From CAYTGR01 sp964437445 (GTDB lineage: Bacteria > Chloroflexota > Anaerolineae > B4-G1 > SLSP01), in contig CAYTGR010000012.1 of assembly GCA_964437445.1 (NCBI GenBank), positions 24,514 through 88,513 on the forward strand: a DNA stretch of 64,000 nucleotides, read 5' to 3'. The notes under the pieces are model-generated. The model was not told where the DNA came from and ran no database searches. It saw only the letters and a list, made by a program, of their open reading frames with translations. The position numbers and the translations under genes are program-made. This document shows, in pieces, positions 1 to 9,093 of this stretch (position 1 is its first letter; every line of letters starts with the position of its first letter).

Positions 1-867
1 GTGGCGCCGGGGGATTTCTACACTCCGATCCCGCCCACGCCCACTTTCACGCCGGTCCCTTCCCCAACGCCGGTTGTTTACGTAGTCCAATCCGGCGATA
101 CCTTGTTGGGGATTGCGCTCCAATACGGCGTTTCGGTGGATGCGTTACGGGATGCCAACGGCCTGGAGAATCCGCAGTTCCTTAGCATTGGGCAGACCTT
201 GATTATCCCTGTCGGACATGAAGAGGTCCAGGTGACGTTAGGCGCGCCCGGGGAGAACCTGATCCTCCCCACACCGACTCCGCTGCCCCTCTCGCTGGCC
301 GGCGTGACCTTCTATCACACCCCGGTAGGGGGGCTCTGGTGCCTGGGCGAGGTGGTCAATGACAGCCAGGGGCCGGTGACCAACCTTCAGATCCAGGTGG
401 TGCTGGTGGACGCGGCCGGCAACCCCTTGGATGTGGGGATGACGCTCGCGGCGGCGGATTACCTGCCGGGGGGGGCGCGGGCTCCCTTTGCCCTGCTTTT
501 TAAGTCGCCGCCGGCCAACGTAGCCACGGTACGGGCGACGTTGGTGCGGGCCGAGCCGATTGGAGAGATCACCGCGGCGTTTGTGCCGCTGGCCGTGGCC
601 GGGGGGGCGGGGGCCGTTTCGGGACCTCAATACCGCGTCTCAGGGCAGGTGGTCAATGATAGTGGCGTGGCGGTGGAGCGCGTGACCGTCGTCGTGACAA
701 TTTACGACGCCCGGCAGCGAGTCCTGGGCTACCGGCAGGCGCAACTGATGGCCGAGGGGGTCTTGGAGGCGGGAACTACTTTGCCTTTTGCTGTCTTGCT
801 TACGCCACAGGGGCTGGAATCGCCAGCGAATTTCTCAATTCTGGCCTGGGGGAGCCGCATTCCATGA
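1..867 (+). CDS. LysM-domain protein, 5' end cut by window edge
   Basis: This is a probable envelope protein whose reading frame is open from base 1, so the true start, and probably a signal peptide or anchor, lies upstream. A Pro/Thr-rich linker is followed by one LysM peptidoglycan-binding module at about residues 26-71 (VQSGDTL, GVSVDALRDANGL, IGQTLIIP). After it come two repeats of about 90 residues, each with a GxVVNDSGxxV-type core, resembling FxLYD-like beta domains. The stop overlaps the next start as ATGA, so translation is probably coupled to the acyltransferase. The LysM call is secure; the role of the C-terminal repeats is inference. Confidence 0.8.
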   Translation: MAPGDFYTPIPPTPTFTPVPSPTPVVYVVQSGDTLLGIALQYGVSVDALRDANGLENPQFLSIGQTLIIPVGHEEVQVTLGAPGENLILPTPTPLPLSLAGVTFYHTPVGGLWCLGEVVNDSQGPVTNLQIQVVLVDAAGNPLDVGMTLAAADYLPGGARAPFALLFKSPPANVATVRATLVRAEPIGEITAAFVPLAVAGGAGAVSGPQYRVSGQVVNDSGVAVERVTVVVTIYDARQRVLGYRQAQLMAEGVLEAGTTLPFAVLLTPQGLESPANFSILAWGSRIP

Positions 868-1574
868 AACTTTATTGGACGATCCGCAAGGTCTTTGCTT
901 TTCTGTTCCGTCTCCTGGCCCATTTTGAAGTCCAGGGCGTGGAGCATATTCCCGCCGAAGGGGCTTTCATCCTTGTTTCCAATCACGTCAGTCGCCTGGA
1001 TAGCCCGGCGTTGATGGTGGCATTGCCGCGCTACTTTTACGTCCTGGCGGCGAGCGAATACCGCCGTTTCCCCCCGTTTGCGTTCCTGTTTGACCGGACA
1101 GGGGCCGGCATCTGGGTGCGCCGGGGTGAGCCGGACCGCGAAGCGCTGGACAAGGCGCTGGCCGTCCTGCGGGCGGGTTATCCCCTGGGCATAGCACCGG
1201 AAGGGACGCGCTCGCGCAACGGGATCCTCCAACAGGGCAAGCCCGGCGTCACGCTGCTGGCGGCCAAGGCGGACGTCCCCCTTATCCCGCTGGCCGTCAC
1301 CGGCACCGAGACGATGGTGCGGGACTTCAGCCACCTGCGGCGGATGCGCATCCGGGTGGTGATCGGGGAGCCGTTCACGCTGCCCAAGACGGGGCGGCTG
1401 ACGGCGGCTGAGCGAGAGGCTTGCACCAACCTGATCATGAATCAGATCGCAGCGCTCTTGCCGCCGGAACGGCGGGGAATTTACGCCGGCCTGACGCCCC
1501 CTCCCGTTCATGACCCCAACCCTGATCCTGTAACCCGCGTCGGGTCGGCTCCTGAGAGCTTGCAGCACGCTTAG
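864..1574 (+). CDS. plsC: 1-acyl-sn-glycerol-3-phosphate acyltransferase (PlsC family)
   Basis: Transfers an acyl chain to lysophosphatidic acid at the inner membrane in phospholipid synthesis. The family motifs are visible: the catalytic HX4D box as NHVSRLD (H41, D46) and the substrate-binding EGTR box (E113-R116). A hydrophobic N-terminal stretch (about residues 7-20) fits membrane association. At 236 residues it is normal for the family. The ATG overlaps the stop of the LysM gene, which makes an operon likely. Substrate specificity cannot be read from the sequence, so a related lyso-lipid acyltransferase is possible. Confidence 0.88.
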   Translation: MKLYWTIRKVFAFLFRLLAHFEVQGVEHIPAEGAFILVSNHVSRLDSPALMVALPRYFYVLAASEYRRFPPFAFLFDRTGAGIWVRRGEPDREALDKALAVLRAGYPLGIAPEGTRSRNGILQQGKPGVTLLAAKADVPLIPLAVTGTETMVRDFSHLRRMRIRVVIGEPFTLPKTGRLTAAEREACTNLIMNQIAALLPPERRGIYAGLTPPPVHDPNPDPVTRVGSAPESLQHA

Positions 1575-1588
1575 ACGCCGTAGCCTTT

Positions 1589-1616
1589 TTGACGTAACAG
1601 GTAGACGTGGTATAAT
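1589..1616 (+). promoter_or_regulatory. sigma-70-type promoter of rpoB
   Basis: A TTGACG -35 box (1589-1594) and a perfect TATAAT -10 box (1611-1616) are separated by 16 bp. The predicted transcript has a leader of about 120 nt before the rpoB ATG at 1740. This gives rpoB a promoter of its own. Confidence 0.8.
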
Positions 1617-1739
1617 ATTCGTTTGCCTGTGCCTCGTATTGGTCGGCCCTGTTGAGTTGATGGCCGGGTAGGGCCGGGTTGAGAAGTTTTAATTTTGAAG
1701 GTGACCGCTTCAGGGATTCCTGGGAGGAGATGGAACAGG

Positions 1740-4700
1740 ATGTTATCAGTTGCTACACTTGGAGCTAAATCGTATGCGCGGATCCCAAGCGCTCTGCCGC
1801 TGCCGGGATTGGTGGAAGTACAGCTACAATCGTATCACTGGTTATTAGATGAGGGGTTAGGCGAACTATTTGATGAAATTTCGCCTATTGAGAGCTTCAA
1901 CGGCTTGCTGAGCCTTTACCTGCCGGGTTCCAGGGCCAAGGCCGCCAACTTTGACCTCAAGTACCATTTTGGGGAACCAAAATACACCCAGGAAGAGTGC
2001 CTGGACCGCGATCTCACTTATTCCATTCCTCTCTACGTGGATGTGGCGTTGGTCAACCGCGAGACGAACGAGATCCTCCAGCAAGAGATTTTCCTGGGCG
2101 ATCTCCCCCTGATGACCGAGAATGCCACCTTTATTTTTAATGGGACGGAGCGTGTCGTGGTCAGCCAGCTGATCCGCTCACCGGGTGTCTACTTTGGCGC
2201 GGAAGGGGAGGGTTCGCGGATGCTGGCGACGGCTAAACTGATCCCCGATCGCGGCGCCTGGATGGAGTTTGAGACCCGCCGTTCGGGTTACCTTACCTTG
2301 CGCTTCAACCGCAAACGCACCGTGCCGGTGACGATCTTCCTGCGGGCGCTGGCGGCGGTAGAGGATGAGCTGCACAGCGCTTTGCTGACCAGCGGCACCG
2401 ACGAGGAACTGCTGCGGATTTTTGCCGAGGCCGACAACAACCCCGATTACCCCTGGATCGCCAATACGATGCGCCAGGAACCCAATTGGGAGCCGAAGGG
2501 CGGTCGCTCCCTGGCGCAGGAGGCCATGGTAGAATTTTACCGCCGGATGCGCCCTGGCGATCCCCCAACATTAGAGAACGCGCAGGAGTTTCTGGTCTCG
2601 CAGCTCTTTGATTCGCAACGTTACAACCTCCAGCGGGTGGGGCGCTACAAGCTCAACCAGCGGATGTCCCTGAGCGTGCCCCTCTCCGTTCGCACCGTGA
2701 CCAAAGAGGACATTGTCGCCATCGTCAAGCGGATGATTTTGATCAACAACGGCGTGGTGGGGCCTGACGATGTAGATCACTTGGGCAATCGCCGGGTCAA
2801 GACGGTGGGCGAGCTGGTCCAGGCCAAGATTCGCGTGGGGTTGCTGCGGCTGGAGCGGGTGGTCAAAGAGCGCATGAGCCTCCGCGAAGAGAACCCGACG
2901 CCGGTCAACCTCATCAACATCCGTCCGGTGGTGGCCTCTATCCGCGAGTTCTTTGGCTCCAGCCAGCTCTCGCAGTTCATGGAGCAGACCAACCCGCTCT
3001 CCAGCCTGACCCACAAACGGACGCTCTCCGCGCTGGGGCCCGGCGGTCTCCGCCGCGAGCGCGCCGGCTTTGACGTCCGCGACGTCCATCACAGCCACTA
3101 CGGCCGCATCTGCCCCATTGAGACCCCCGAAGGTCCCAACATTGGCCTGATCGGCCGGCTGGCGACTTACGCGCGCGTCAACGATCTGGGCTTTGTTGAG
3201 ACTCCCTACCGGCGGGTGATCCGCGTGGTCCCGAACACGGTGGAGCAGCTGACGGGCGAGACGTTGCGCGACCCGGTGGCCGATCCCGATACGGGCGAGG
3301 TCATCGCGCCGGCCGGCACCTTCGTCACGCCGGAACTGGCGGAACGGATTGCCGCGCTCCCGCTCAAGGACCCAGTGCGCGTCCAACCCCGTGTTTCGGA
3401 TGAGGTGGTTTACCTCTCCGCCGATAAAGAGGAACCGTACACCATTGCGCAGGCCAATGCCCCCCTGGATGAACAAGGCCACTTCCTGAGCGACCGGATT
3501 TCGGGCCGCAAGGGCGACCAGTTTATCTTCGCTGCGCCGGAGCGCATTGACTACATGGATGTCGCGCCCAGCCAGGTCGTTGGCATTTCGGCGGCGCTGA
3601 TCCCCTTCCTGGAGCACGACGACGCCAACCGCGCGCTGATGGGCTCCAACATGCAGCGGCAGTCGGTGCCGCTGGTGCAGCCGGAAGCGCCCTACGTTGG
3701 CACCGGCGTGGAACAGCCGGCGGCCGCGAACTCGGGCCTGGTGGTCCATGCCCGGGGTGACGGTGTGGTCATCAGTGTGAACGGCGACCGGGTTATCGTC
3801 GCGCAGGACGACGGCGCTATGGAGAGCTATCGCCTGCGCAAATACCAGCGTTCCAATCAGAGCACCTGCATTGACCAGCGACCGATCGTGGTCAAAGGCC
3901 AGCGGGTGAAGAAGGGGGATGTCCTGGCCGACAGCTCCTCCACCGAGGATGGCTGCCTGGCGCTGGGGCAGAACGTCCTGGTCGCTTTCATGTCCTGGGA
4001 AGGCGGCAACTACGAAGACGCGATCCTGCTCAGCGAGCAACTGGTGCGCGACGATAAGTTCACCTCGGTCCACATTGAAAAGCATGAGGTGGAGGCTCGT
4101 GACACCAAGCTGGGGCCGGAAGAGATCACCCGTGAAATCCCCAACGTCTCCGATGAGGCGTTGCGTGATCTGGACGAAGAGGGCATTATCCGCGTCGGGG
4201 CTGAGGTCGGCCCGTTGGATATTTTAGTGGGGAAAATCACCCCCAAAGGCGAGAAAGAGTTGACCCCGGAGGAGAAGCTGCTGCGGGCCATCTTTGGGGA
4301 AAAGCTGCGCGATGTGAAAGATACCAGCCTGCGGATGCCGCACGGCGCACACGGTAAGGTGGTGGAGGTCAGAGTCTTTGACCGCGATGAGTACCGCGAC
4401 CTGCCGGCTGGGGTGGAACGGGTGGTGCGCATCAGCGTAGCCCAGCGGCGCAAGATTACCGAGGGAGATAAGATGGCCGGCCGGCACGGTAACAAAGGCG
4501 TCATCTCCAAGGTGGTGCCGGTGGAGGATATGCCTTTCCTGGCTGACGGGACGCCGATGGATATCATTTTGAACCCGTTGGGTGTGCCGGGCCGCATGAA
4601 CATCGGCCAGGTGTTGGAAACGCACCTGGGTTGGGCGGCCTGGAAGCTGGGCTTCCGCACCGTCGTGCCGGTCTTTGACGGGGCCGACGAGGACGAAATT

Positions 4701-5648
4701 GCCGCCGAACTGGCGCGGGCCTGGCTGGTAGATCGGGCCTGGGGTGACGTGGCGGAGCGGGCCTGGTCCTGGCTTAAAGCGCAGAATTACCCGCTGGAGT
4801 CGTTGCACGACGATGACGAGGCGCGGCTGCTTTACATTACGGCCTGGCTCGCGCCGAAAGGGTATGATGTGGACCGCTTGCGCGAGGATGAGATCTACGC
4901 GCGCCGCGCGGTGTTGAGTGAATGGTTGCGTGAATGGGGCTACGTGCCCGAGGAGCTGCTGCTGTTTGAGGGGGATCAGCGCGTGGGCAAGGCGCGTCGG
5001 CAGGCTGACCGGCGGGCCCAGGCCGTCTGTTTGCGGCTCTGGATGCAGGAGCGGGGCCAGGATGTGGTGGCGGCGCTCCCCGACGAAGAGGTCGTGCTGC
5101 AGGCCACCGAGTACAGCCGCAAGGTGAACGAACCGTTGCCAACGCTCGGCAAGATGATTCTCTACAATGGCAAGACCGGCCAGCCGTTTGACCAGCCGGT
5201 GACGGTGGGGATCATCTACATGCTCAAACTGGCGCACCTGGTGGAGGACAAAGTCCACACCCGTTCCACCGGCCCTTACTCTCTGGTCACTCAGCAGCCG
5301 TTGGGGGGTAAAGCGCAGTTCGGTGGGCAGCGTTTCGGCGAGATGGAGGTCTGGGCGCTGGAGGCTTATGGGGCGGCTTACACGCTTCAGGAAATGCTCA
5401 CGATCAAATCTGACGATGTGCAAGGGCGCGTGAAGGCTTACGAGTCTATCGTCAAAGGGCAGCCGATTGAGGAACCGGGCATTCCGGCCTCGTTTAAAGT
5501 GCTGGTCAAGGAACTGCAAAGCCTGGCGCTGGCGGTGGAAGCCGTTACTGATTCCGGTGAGGTGCTCACCTTCGGGCGGGAGGAGCGGCGTGTCCCGCTG
5601 CCACGCCTGGGAATGGGCTTGCTGGGCTTAGCGCCTGAGGAAGAATAA
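1740..5648 (+). CDS. rpoB: DNA-directed RNA polymerase subunit beta
   Basis: Catalytic beta subunit of RNA polymerase, about 1302 residues. Universal blocks are present, including the rifampicin-region SQLSQFMEQTNPLSSLTHKRTLSALGPGG-type segment, GDKMAGRHGNKG, and the C-terminal STGPYSLVTQQPLGGKAQFGGQRFGEMEVWALEAYGA region. I chose ATG at 1740 because GGGAGGAG lies just upstream; an in-frame TTG at 1695 has no such support. An extra segment of about 150 residues (about 987-1136) sits between the VFDGADEDEI block and the GKMILYNGKTG block, where E. coli has roughly 15-20 residues. rpoC does not follow: the gene has its own promoter and a strong terminator. Confidence 0.98.
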   Translation: MLSVATLGAKSYARIPSALPLPGLVEVQLQSYHWLLDEGLGELFDEISPIESFNGLLSLYLPGSRAKAANFDLKYHFGEPKYTQEECLDRDLTYSIPLYVDVALVNRETNEILQQEIFLGDLPLMTENATFIFNGTERVVVSQLIRSPGVYFGAEGEGSRMLATAKLIPDRGAWMEFETRRSGYLTLRFNRKRTVPVTIFLRALAAVEDELHSALLTSGTDEELLRIFAEADNNPDYPWIANTMRQEPNWEPKGGRSLAQEAMVEFYRRMRPGDPPTLENAQEFLVSQLFDSQRYNLQRVGRYKLNQRMSLSVPLSVRTVTKEDIVAIVKRMILINNGVVGPDDVDHLGNRRVKTVGELVQAKIRVGLLRLERVVKERMSLREENPTPVNLINIRPVVASIREFFGSSQLSQFMEQTNPLSSLTHKRTLSALGPGGLRRERAGFDVRDVHHSHYGRICPIETPEGPNIGLIGRLATYARVNDLGFVETPYRRVIRVVPNTVEQLTGETLRDPVADPDTGEVIAPAGTFVTPELAERIAALPLKDPVRVQPRVSDEVVYLSADKEEPYTIAQANAPLDEQGHFLSDRISGRKGDQFIFAAPERIDYMDVAPSQVVGISAALIPFLEHDDANRALMGSNMQRQSVPLVQPEAPYVGTGVEQPAAANSGLVVHARGDGVVISVNGDRVIVAQDDGAMESYRLRKYQRSNQSTCIDQRPIVVKGQRVKKGDVLADSSSTEDGCLALGQNVLVAFMSWEGGNYEDAILLSEQLVRDDKFTSVHIEKHEVEARDTKLGPEEITREIPNVSDEALRDLDEEGIIRVGAEVGPLDILVGKITPKGEKELTPEEKLLRAIFGEKLRDVKDTSLRMPHGAHGKVVEVRVFDRDEYRDLPAGVERVVRISVAQRRKITEGDKMAGRHGNKGVISKVVPVEDMPFLADGTPMDIILNPLGVPGRMNIGQVLETHLGWAAWKLGFRTVVPVFDGADEDEIAAELARAWLVDRAWGDVAERAWSWLKAQNYPLESLHDDDEARLLYITAWLAPKGYDVDRLREDEIYARRAVLSEWLREWGYVPEELLLFEGDQRVGKARRQADRRAQAVCLRLWMQERGQDVVAALPDEEVVLQATEYSRKVNEPLPTLGKMILYNGKTGQPFDQPVTVGIIYMLKLAHLVEDKVHTRSTGPYSLVTQQPLGGKAQFGGQRFGEMEVWALEAYGAAYTLQEMLTIKSDDVQGRVKAYESIVKGQPIEEPGIPASFKVLVKELQSLALAVEAVTDSGEVLTFGREERRVPLPRLGMGLLGLAPEEE

Positions 5649-5680
5649 CCGGTAGGATGCCGGGCGATGGGTCAAACCGG

Positions 5681-5719
5681 AGCCTGACAGGGTGGCCGCG
5701 TTGCCCTGTCAGGCTTTTT
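5681..5719 (+). terminator. Rho-independent terminator after rpoB
   Basis: A perfect 12-bp stem (5681-5692 with 5704-5715) and an 11-nt loop are followed by a T run. It lies 33 bp after the rpoB stop and separates rpoB from the rpsL operon. The rest of the rpoB-rpsL spacer (5720-5816) shows no gene. Confidence 0.92.
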
Positions 5720-5816
5720 GTCGGCAACCGCGCGGGGGTAAACGTCCCCTCACCTGCACGGCCAAGGGATGCCAGTGGCTTGCAGTACGGACAGGCCGGA
5801 TGAGTTGGGCGGCTAT

Positions 5817-5844
5817 TTGACCTTTTGGGGCTTTATGGTAAAAT
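5817..5844 (+). promoter_or_regulatory. promoter of the rpsL-rpsG-fusA-tuf operon
   Basis: TTGACC (5817-5822) and TAAAAT (5839-5844) are 16 bp apart. They sit between the rpoB terminator and the rpsL start, leaving a leader of about 115 nt. Confidence 0.7.
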
Positions 5845-5965
5845 CCTGGTTCGCAGGTAGTGGCAGCTAAATCCCTGCCGCTTGCACACAAGAACGACGG
5901 TCGCTTGGGGGAGGCCACCAAAGTCAGGATGGCCTCCTTCCAATGGAATAATCAGGAGGAAGACA

Positions 5966-6427
5966 GTGCCCACAATTAACCAGTTGGTGCGTAAGGGGCG
6001 GAAGCCGAAGGCGAAGAAGCCGAAGGCTCCGGCGGTGCTCTATAACCTGAACACGCTCAAGGGGCGGCGCGTCCGCGCCCACAAAGGTAACCCGATGAAG
6101 CGTGGCGTTTGCACCGTGGTCCGTACCATGACCCCCAAGAAACCGAACTCGGCGCTGCGGAAGATTGCCCGCGTGCGTCTCTCCAACCGTATTGAAGTGA
6201 CGGCTTATATTCCGGGAGAGGGGCACAACTTGCAGGAGCACTCGGTAGTGCTGGTCCGTGGCGGCCGTGTGAAGGACCTGCCCGGTGTGCGCTACCACAT
6301 CGTCCGTGGCGCGCTGGATACGGCCGGAGTGGAAGGCCGCAAGCAGCAGCGTTCCAAGTATGGCGCCAAAGTGCCCAAGGCTCAACCGGCCGGTAAGGGC
6401 GGCGCTGGCGCTCCGAAGAAAAAGTAG
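5966..6427 (+). CDS. rpsL: 30S ribosomal protein S12
   Basis: Decoding-centre protein of the small subunit, 153 residues. The TPKKPNSALRK and PGVRYHIVRGALD loops that contact mRNA and tRNA, the site of streptomycin-resistance mutations, are intact. Start is GTG at 5966 behind a perfect AGGAGGA (5954-5960); an upstream in-frame extension lacks S12 similarity. Compared with the Thermus form there is an insertion of about 15 residues near residues 25-40, at the place where Bacillus-type S12 also carries extra residues, and a Lys/Ala/Gly-rich C-terminal tail. It is first in its operon, followed closely by rpsG. Confidence 0.97.
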   Translation: MPTINQLVRKGRKPKAKKPKAPAVLYNLNTLKGRRVRAHKGNPMKRGVCTVVRTMTPKKPNSALRKIARVRLSNRIEVTAYIPGEGHNLQEHSVVLVRGGRVKDLPGVRYHIVRGALDTAGVEGRKQQRSKYGAKVPKAQPAGKGGAGAPKKK

Positions 6428-6443
6428 TTGAGGGAAAAGAACC

Positions 6444-6914
6444 ATGCCCAGAAGGTATCGCCCACCTTTACGTGATATCACACCGGACGCTCGTTACAAC
6501 AGTGTCCTGGTACAGAAATTCATCAACCGGATGATGCGCTATGGCAAGAAAAGCATTGCCCAGCGGATCATGTACGAGACCATGGATGTGATCGCTGCCC
6601 GGACCAATCGTCCGCCGTTGGAAGTCTTTGAAGGCGCGATGCGCAACGTCGCTCCGGCCATTGAAGTGAAGCCCCGCCGCGTCGGCGGTGCTACTTACCA
6701 GGTGCCCGTGGAAGTCGTAGCGCACCGTCAGGTCTCCCTGGCGATCCGTTGGCTGCTGGCGGCCGCGAAGAAGCGCCCCGGCCGGAGTATGGTGGAAAAG
6801 CTCTCGGCGGAACTGATTGAGGCTTCGCAAGGAGCCGGGGCAGCAGTCAAGAAGCGCGAAGAGACTATCAAGATGGCTGAGGCCAACCGGGCCTTTGCCC
6901 ATCTGCGTTGGTAG
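6444..6914 (+). CDS. rpsG: 30S ribosomal protein S7
   Basis: Primary binder of the 16S rRNA 3' domain and nucleator of 30S head assembly. The 156-residue length matches bacterial S7. It begins MPRRYRPPLRDITPDARYNS and ends in the conserved MAEANRAFAHLRW, the region near the E-site tRNA. It lies 16 bp after rpsL and before fusA, the classical str-operon order. Confidence 0.97.
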   Translation: MPRRYRPPLRDITPDARYNSVLVQKFINRMMRYGKKSIAQRIMYETMDVIAARTNRPPLEVFEGAMRNVAPAIEVKPRRVGGATYQVPVEVVAHRQVSLAIRWLLAAAKKRPGRSMVEKLSAELIEASQGAGAAVKKREETIKMAEANRAFAHLRW

Positions 6915-6976
6915 TCAGAAAGCCTGATGGTCTTGTAGTTGACTACCTGACGATCAAGCTATGAGACTATCAGATT

Positions 6977-9046
6977 ATGGCGGATGCACCTTCACTCGAA
7001 AAAATACGTAACATCGGCGTCATTGCGCACATTGATGCCGGTAAAACGACGACGACGGAACGGATCCTCTACTATACCGGCCGGACGCACCGGTTGGGCA
7101 ATGTAGACGAGGGCACGACCGTCACCGATTGGATGATCCAGGAGCGCGAGCGAGGGATCACGATCACCTCGGCGGCGGTGACCTGCTTCTGGCAGGGGTA
7201 CCAGATCAATATCGTGGATACCCCCGGTCACATTGACTTTACGGCCGAAGTGCAGCGGAGCCTGCGCGTCTTGGATGGCGGCGTGGTCGTCTTTGACGGG
7301 ACGGCCGGCGTGGAGCCGCAATCGGAGACGGTCTGGCGCCAGGCCCGGGCCTTTGGTGTGCCGTTGATCGCGTTCATTAACAAAATGGATAAACTGGGTG
7401 CTGACTTCGCCCATGCGGTGGAAACCATCCGTGAGCGACTGGCAGCCCATCCTGTCCCTATCCAGTGGCCCATCGGCGCGGAAGCGACCTTCCAGGGGGT
7501 GGTGGACCTGCTGGAACAGCAGGCCATCATCTGGCGCGATGAACTGGGGGAAACCCCGGAAATCGTTCCGATCCCACCAGCCGTGGCGGCCGAGGCCGCC
7601 CAGGCCCGTGAGGCGCTGGTGGAGGCCATTGTGGAGACCGATGACGCGCTGATGGAGCGTTATCTGGAAGGGGAGGAGTTGCCGGCGGCAGAGTTGCGCG
7701 CGGCGTTGCGGCGGGCGACCATCGCAGGGACGTTGCACCCGGTTTTGTGTGGTACATCGTTGCGTAACAAGGGGGTACAACCCTTGTTGGATGCCATTGT
7801 GGCTTTCCTGCCCTCACCGTTGGACATCCCGCCGGTGCGCGGGATCAACAGCAAGGGGGAAGAAGAGAGCCGGCCGGCGGACGTTACAGCGCCGTTGGCC
7901 ATGTTGGTCTTTAAAATTGCGACTGACCCTTACGTGGGACGGTTGGCCTACTTCCGGGTTTACTCAGGCAAAGTGCGCACGGGGACGGTGGTCTTTAACG
8001 CGACCAAAAACGTGCGGGAGCGGGTGCCCAAACTGTTGCGTATGTTTGCCTCGCACCGGGAAGAGGTTGAAGAGATGGGAGCCGGGGACATCGGTGCGAC
8101 GGTGGGATTGAAGCAGACCTTCACGGCGGATACGCTGTGTGCGCTGGGTTCCACCATCATCCTGGAGTCCATCCATTTCCCGGAGCCGGTGATCTGGGTG
8201 GCTGTAGAACCGAAGACGCTGGCTGACCAGGACCGGCTCAACGAAGCGCTTCAGCGCTTCGCGGAGGAAGATCCCACTTTCCGGGTTCGCCAGGACGAAA
8301 ACACCGGCCAGACGATCATTTCTGGCATGGGCGAGTTACATCTGGAAATCTTGATTGACCGGATGTTGCGGGAATTCCGGGTGGAGGCCAACGTGGGCAA
8401 GCCCCGCGTGGCTTACAAGGAAACCGTCACGAAGTCCAGCCGGGTAGAGGTGGTGTTTGACCGCTTGCTGGGAGGCAAGCCCCAGTATGCACGGGTCGTC
8501 CTGGAAGTGGCTCCGGCTGAGCCGGGTAAGGGTACTCACTTTGACAATCAGGTGCGCCCCCAGACCCTGCCACCGCAATTTGCGGAGGCAGTGCGCGTGG
8601 GGGTGATAGAGTCGTTGGATAGCGGTTTCCTGGCGGGTTACCCGCTGGTGGGACTGGCTGTCCGGCTGGTAGGGGCAGAAATGGCCCCGGACCTTTCCAC
8701 TGAAATGGCGTTCAAGGCTGCCGGCGCGCAGGCTTTCCGCCAGGCGGTGGAATCGGCGGAGCCGGTGCTGTTGGAGCCGGTGATGAGCGTGGAAGCGGTC
8801 ACGCCGGAGCTCTTTGTTGGCGATGTGCTCGGCGATTTGAGCGCCCGTGGCGCCAATATTCTGCTCATGGAATCGCGACCAGGCGGAGCGCAGGCAGTAC
8901 GCGCTGAAGCCCCGCTGGCCAAGATGTTTGGGTATGCGACCGACCTGCGCAGTTTGACGCAAGGGCGGGGCACATTTACGATGGAGTTCCACCATTACGC
9001 ACCGGTGGACGCTCGGCAAATGGATGCCATCTTGTATGGCGCATAA
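6977..9046 (+). CDS. fusA: elongation factor G
   Basis: GTPase that drives ribosomal translocation, 689 residues. The G1 loop AHIDAGKTTTTE, the G2 switch RGITITSAAVTCFW, the G3 DTPGHIDFT and the G4 NKMD are all canonical. Domain IV and V signatures (MGELHLEIL, MEFHHYAPV) are also present. The canonical switch I here contrasts with that of the adjacent tuf gene. It lies 62 bp after rpsG and 47 bp before tuf. Confidence 0.97.
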   Translation: MADAPSLEKIRNIGVIAHIDAGKTTTTERILYYTGRTHRLGNVDEGTTVTDWMIQERERGITITSAAVTCFWQGYQINIVDTPGHIDFTAEVQRSLRVLDGGVVVFDGTAGVEPQSETVWRQARAFGVPLIAFINKMDKLGADFAHAVETIRERLAAHPVPIQWPIGAEATFQGVVDLLEQQAIIWRDELGETPEIVPIPPAVAAEAAQAREALVEAIVETDDALMERYLEGEELPAAELRAALRRATIAGTLHPVLCGTSLRNKGVQPLLDAIVAFLPSPLDIPPVRGINSKGEEESRPADVTAPLAMLVFKIATDPYVGRLAYFRVYSGKVRTGTVVFNATKNVRERVPKLLRMFASHREEVEEMGAGDIGATVGLKQTFTADTLCALGSTIILESIHFPEPVIWVAVEPKTLADQDRLNEALQRFAEEDPTFRVRQDENTGQTIISGMGELHLEILIDRMLREFRVEANVGKPRVAYKETVTKSSRVEVVFDRLLGGKPQYARVVLEVAPAEPGKGTHFDNQVRPQTLPPQFAEAVRVGVIESLDSGFLAGYPLVGLAVRLVGAEMAPDLSTEMAFKAAGAQAFRQAVESAEPVLLEPVMSVEAVTPELFVGDVLGDLSARGANILLMESRPGGAQAVRAEAPLAKMFGYATDLRSLTQGRGTFTMEFHHYAPVDARQMDAILYGA

Positions 9047-9093
9047 TCAATCAAAGATTATCATTCAGTAAGATTTTTAAGGAGAGGGAAGGA

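Noticed and set aside
1695..1739. Upstream TTG start for rpoB
   Set aside because: The 15 added residues resemble no RpoB N-terminus and the ribosome-binding site fits ATG 1740.
2571..5519. Long open frames antisense to rpoB (504 and 431 codons)
   Set aside because: They lie fully inside rpoB on the other strand, have biased His/Arg-rich composition and no recognisable domain; they are by-products of high GC.
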